This document shows positions 61,640 through 64,000 of a stretch of DNA of 64,000 nucleotides, in pieces (position 1 is the stretch's first letter; each line of letters starts with the position of its first letter). Source of the DNA: an uncultured Lachnospiraceae bacterium (GTDB taxonomy: Bacteria; Bacillota; Clostridia; Lachnospirales; Lachnospiraceae); assembly GCA_934408585.1 (NCBI GenBank), contig CAKRVA010000004.1, positions 1 through 64,000 of the forward strand, read 5' to 3'. The notes below the pieces were generated by a model. It worked only from the letters and a program-made list of their open reading frames with translations, searched no databases and was not told the origin of the DNA. The position numbers and the translations under genes were made by a program.

Positions 61640-61846
61640 ATGAAAGAAGGAATCCATCCTAATTATTATCAGGCAACTGTAACCTGCAACTGTGGTAATA
61701 CTTTTGTAACAGGCTCAACAAAGGAAGATATCCACGTTGAAGTTTGTTCCAAGTGTCATTCATTCTACACTGGTCAGCAGAAGGCTGCTAGAACTGATGG
61801 ACGTATTGATAAGTTCAATAAGAAGTATGGCGTAGCAAGCAAATAA
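61640..61846 (+). CDS. rpmE: 50S ribosomal protein L31 (zinc-binding type)
   Basis: The 68-residue protein starts MKEGIHPNYYQATVTCNCGN. Four zinc ligands are present (Cys16, Cys18, Cys36, Cys39), so it is the zinc-containing form rather than the zinc-free paralogue. It forms part of intersubunit bridge B1b. Confidence 0.97.
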   Translation: MKEGIHPNYYQATVTCNCGNTFVTGSTKEDIHVEVCSKCHSFYTGQQKAARTDGRIDKFNKKYGVASK

Positions 61847-61857
61847 GTTATGAGGTG

Positions 61858-61890
61858 AAGGTTGAGGTGTTGCACCTCAACCTTTATTTG
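61858..61890 (+). terminator. Intrinsic terminator of rpmE
   Basis: AAGGTTGAGGTG (61858-61869) and CACCTCAACCTT (61873-61884) form a perfect 12-bp stem with a 3-nt loop, followed by TATTTGTTTT. Confidence 0.9.
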
Positions 61891-61919
61891 TTTTACAGAG
61901 TATTTTGGGAGACAACATT

Positions 61920-62927
61920 ATGGCAAAAAAGAAAAGAGGTAACCATTATTCCGGAATCGGCGGTCAGGCAGTTCTGGAAGGGGTTATGATGAAAAATAAA
62001 GAGGACTATGCAATTGCCATCCGTAAGGCAGATGGTGAGATTGATGTGGAAGTGGACGTATTCCGCGGGATTCTTCATGACCATAAGATTACGAAAATTC
62101 CATTTATACGTGGAATCTTCAACTTCATTGATTCTCTGCGTCTTGGCATGAAATCAATTAACCATTCGGCACAGTTTTATGAAGACGGAGAAATGGAAGA
62201 AACAAAGCTGGATAAAGCACTTGATAAAATATCCGGTGGTCGTGGAGAGAAGATTTTGATGACACTTACCACGATATTTTCCGTTGTCGTAGCAATTGCC
62301 ATTTTTATTGTGCTGCCGTATTATTTATCTTCTTTATTGAATGGATTTATCCGGAATGATTCACTGCTTGCAATTATTGAAGGTATTATCCGTATTGTGA
62401 TATTCCTTGCATATATCGTGGGAATCAGTCTGATGAAAGATATTCATCGACTGTATCAGTATCATGGGGCAGAACACAAATGTATCAACTGTATTGAAAA
62501 AGGGAGACCTCTGACGGTATATAATGCGATGCGAAGCTCCCGAATTCACAAACGTTGCGGAACAAGTTTTATGTTTCTTGTTATTTTTATCAGTATCATT
62601 TTGTTTTTCTTTATCCGGGTACAGAATCCGGCATACCGCGTACTGATTCGAATTGCATTAGTTCCGGTGATTGCAGGTATTTCCTATGAAATTATCCGGC
62701 TGGCAGGAAAAAGCGATAACATTCTGCTGAAAATTATTTCTGCACCTGGTATGGCATTGCAGAAGCTTACAACGAAAGAACCGGATGAAGAAATGATTGA
62801 GGTTGCCATTAAGTCCGTAGAGGCAGTCTTTGATTGGAAAAACTATCTTTATGAAGAATTTGGATATGAAATAGACGATTCCTGGCTGGAGGATGGTCCA
62901 TCTTCCAAAGAGGATGATGAGGAATAG
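61920..62927 (+). CDS. DUF1385 membrane protein
   Basis: The 335-residue protein shows the DUF1385 start (GIGGQAVLEGVMMKNKEDYAIAIRK), four to five membrane helices, and the conserved HGAEHKCINCIEKG and RIHKRCGTSFMFLVIFISII blocks with conserved His/Cys residues. Its function is unknown; the family (YqhQ in Bacillus) usually lies beside prmC and prfA, as here. The start at 61920 has GGGAG upstream. It ends 1 bp before prmC. Confidence 0.92.
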   Translation: MAKKKRGNHYSGIGGQAVLEGVMMKNKEDYAIAIRKADGEIDVEVDVFRGILHDHKITKIPFIRGIFNFIDSLRLGMKSINHSAQFYEDGEMEETKLDKALDKISGGRGEKILMTLTTIFSVVVAIAIFIVLPYYLSSLLNGFIRNDSLLAIIEGIIRIVIFLAYIVGISLMKDIHRLYQYHGAEHKCINCIEKGRPLTVYNAMRSSRIHKRCGTSFMFLVIFISIILFFFIRVQNPAYRVLIRIALVPVIAGISYEIIRLAGKSDNILLKIISAPGMALQKLTTKEPDEEMIEVAIKSVEAVFDWKNYLYEEFGYEIDDSWLEDGPSSKEDDEE

Positions 62928-62928
62928 T

Positions 62929-63792
62929 ATGAAGTATGCAGAACTGTACCAGCAGGGAGTTGCGCTGCTGCAAACGGCAGGCATCGAAGAAGCAAAGCTG
63001 GATGCCAGATTACTATTGGAAAAGATATGTGATACCGACCGGAATACCCTGCTGAGTCATGGGGATATGGAAGTGACAAAGGAGCAGGAAACTTCCTTTT
63101 TACAATGGGTGGAACAGCGTGCAAAACATATTCCGTTACAGCATATTACCGGAGAACAGGAATTTATGGGACTTTGCTTCCTGGTAAATGAACATGTCCT
63201 GATTCCACGGCAGGATACGGAAATTCTTGTAGAAGAAGCCATGCAGCATCTGCATGATGGAATGCGTATTCTGGACATGTGTACCGGCTCGGGTTGTATT
63301 TTGCTAAGCCTTTTGAAATATTCAAATGACTGCACCGGACTTGGTGTGGATATTTCCGGAGAGGCATTACAGATAGCCGAAGAAAATGCCCGGTTACTCG
63401 GCATTCCGGCAGAATTCAAAGAAAGTAATCTGTTTGAACGGGTAGAAGGAAGATATGATCTTCTTGTTTCCAATCCGCCATACATTGAACATGATGTGAT
63501 TCCTACACTGATGGAAGAGGTCAGGGAACATGACCCAATGCTGGCACTGGATGGTGGAACGGATGGTCTTGATTTTTATCGAAGAATCATTAGCGAGGCA
63601 CCGGAATATCTGTTCCGCGGAGGAAAGATTCTTTTTGAAATTGGAAACGAACAGGCAGAGGCCGTAAGTGGACTGCTTGCAGAAAATGGTTATACCGAGA
63701 TTGAAGTTTATAAAGACTATGCCGGACATGACCGTGTGGTATCGGCAACATGTATCAAGATAAGAGAAGCAAAGAAAACAGAGAATGAATAG
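62929..63792 (+). CDS. prmC: Release factor glutamine methyltransferase
   Basis: The 287-residue SAM-dependent methyltransferase has DMCTGSGCILLSL (SAM loop) and the catalytic NPPY near 183-186 (LLVSNPPYIEHD). It methylates the GGQ glutamine of release factors; its target RF1 is encoded next. The ATG at 62929 follows the DUF1385 stop by 1 bp; the longer listed frame overlaps that gene. Confidence 0.96.
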   Translation: MKYAELYQQGVALLQTAGIEEAKLDARLLLEKICDTDRNTLLSHGDMEVTKEQETSFLQWVEQRAKHIPLQHITGEQEFMGLCFLVNEHVLIPRQDTEILVEEAMQHLHDGMRILDMCTGSGCILLSLLKYSNDCTGLGVDISGEALQIAEENARLLGIPAEFKESNLFERVEGRYDLLVSNPPYIEHDVIPTLMEEVREHDPMLALDGGTDGLDFYRRIISEAPEYLFRGGKILFEIGNEQAEAVSGLLAENGYTEIEVYKDYAGHDRVVSATCIKIREAKKTENE

Positions 63793-63809
63793 AAAGGTAA
63801 GAAATTAGG

Positions 63810-64000
63810 ATGTTTGACAAGTTAGAGGACTTATTGATTCACTTCGAAGAGATTATGAGTGAATTGGCAGAGCCCAATGTGGCAGATAATCAGGAACGTT
63901 TCCGTATGCTGATGAAAGAGCAGAGTGATTTGACGCCTATCGTAGAAGCATATAAGGAGTACAAAAAATCCAAACAGGATATTGAAGACTCTCTGGCAAT
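63810..64000 (+). CDS. prfA: Peptide chain release factor 1, N-terminal part (runs off window)
   Basis: The first 63 residues begin MFDKLEDLLIHFEEIMSEL and match the helical domain 1 of RF1, with the family pattern FRMLMKEQSDLTPIVEAYKEYK. The frame is open to the window edge. The prmC-prfA pairing is widespread in Firmicutes. The GGQ and PxT motifs lie outside the window. Confidence 0.93.
   Translation, partial: MFDKLEDLLIHFEEIMSELAEPNVADNQERFRMLMKEQSDLTPIVEAYKEYKKSKQDIEDSLA

Overview
The window looks like chromosome of an anaerobic, spore-forming, low-to-moderate GC Firmicute, most likely family Lachnospiraceae. Supporting signs are the spoIIAA-spoIIAB-sigF operon, an HrcA/CIRCE site, a valine T-box, strong AGGAGG ribosome sites, a tig-clpP-clpX-lon-engB order, DUF5716/DUF5717-like proteins that I associate with Lachnospiraceae, and Clostridia-type ABC, VanZ and TM1266-like genes. 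I cannot name the genus. No rRNA, tRNA, complete insertion sequence, prophage or CRISPR array was seen.

Layout. 1-543: hairpins and a degenerate 51-bp tandem array. 544-1388 (minus): ECF S component and TM1266-type regulator behind an attenuator-like leader. 1721-11120: protein quality control (tig, clpP, clpX, lon), engB, an AI-2E family permease, truA, VanZ and DUF308 proteins. 11204-13923: small unknowns and a 1-phosphofructokinase/HAD-phosphatase fusion. 13941-18777: cysteine-leader-controlled metY plus an amino-acid ABC transporter. 18976-24588: an unknown protein, T-box-valS, folC and a 48-aa ORF. 24600-27644: zinc-ribbon TPR protein and the sigma-F operon. 27767-30823: a large cell-wall hydrolase with a Thr/Pro/Ala repeat. 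30824-32159: a second 51-bp array. 32160-34503: LysR regulator divergent from a flavodoxin/cupin/CMD cluster. 34641-39244: sbcD, sbcC and a PrsA-like foldase. 39254-49804: CIRCE-htpG, a peptidoglycan-binding protein and a four-gene module with an Hsp70-like fold protein. 49917-52290: a second amino-acid ABC transporter. 52334-56215: purC, purB, a PurF-like protein lacking the glutaminase Cys, and a FakA-tail-like small protein. 56223-59802: tyrosine-codon leader, CoA ligase and sodium:solute symporter. 60142-64000: rho, rpmE, DUF1385, prmC and the start of prfA.

Most notable. (1) A family of 200-216-bp palindromic elements: two closely related copies (13175-13390, 17673-17887) have inverted ends and 10-11-bp flanking duplications; a third, largely diverged copy (59804-60003, opposite strand) keeps only the central hairpin and its loop, with a compensatory base-pair swap. 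(2) Two leader-peptide attenuators readable directly in sequence: a Cys-Cys-Cys leader ahead of metY plus ABC transporter, and a Tyr-rich leader ahead of a CoA ligase/symporter pair. The latter suggests an aryl-acid salvage route to tyrosine (inference). (3) The DUF5717/Hsp70-like/TPR/coiled-coil module next to htpG. (4) Two 51-bp-period arrays lying just 3' of minus-strand genes.

All calls come from reading sequence and from memory of protein families; no database search was run.
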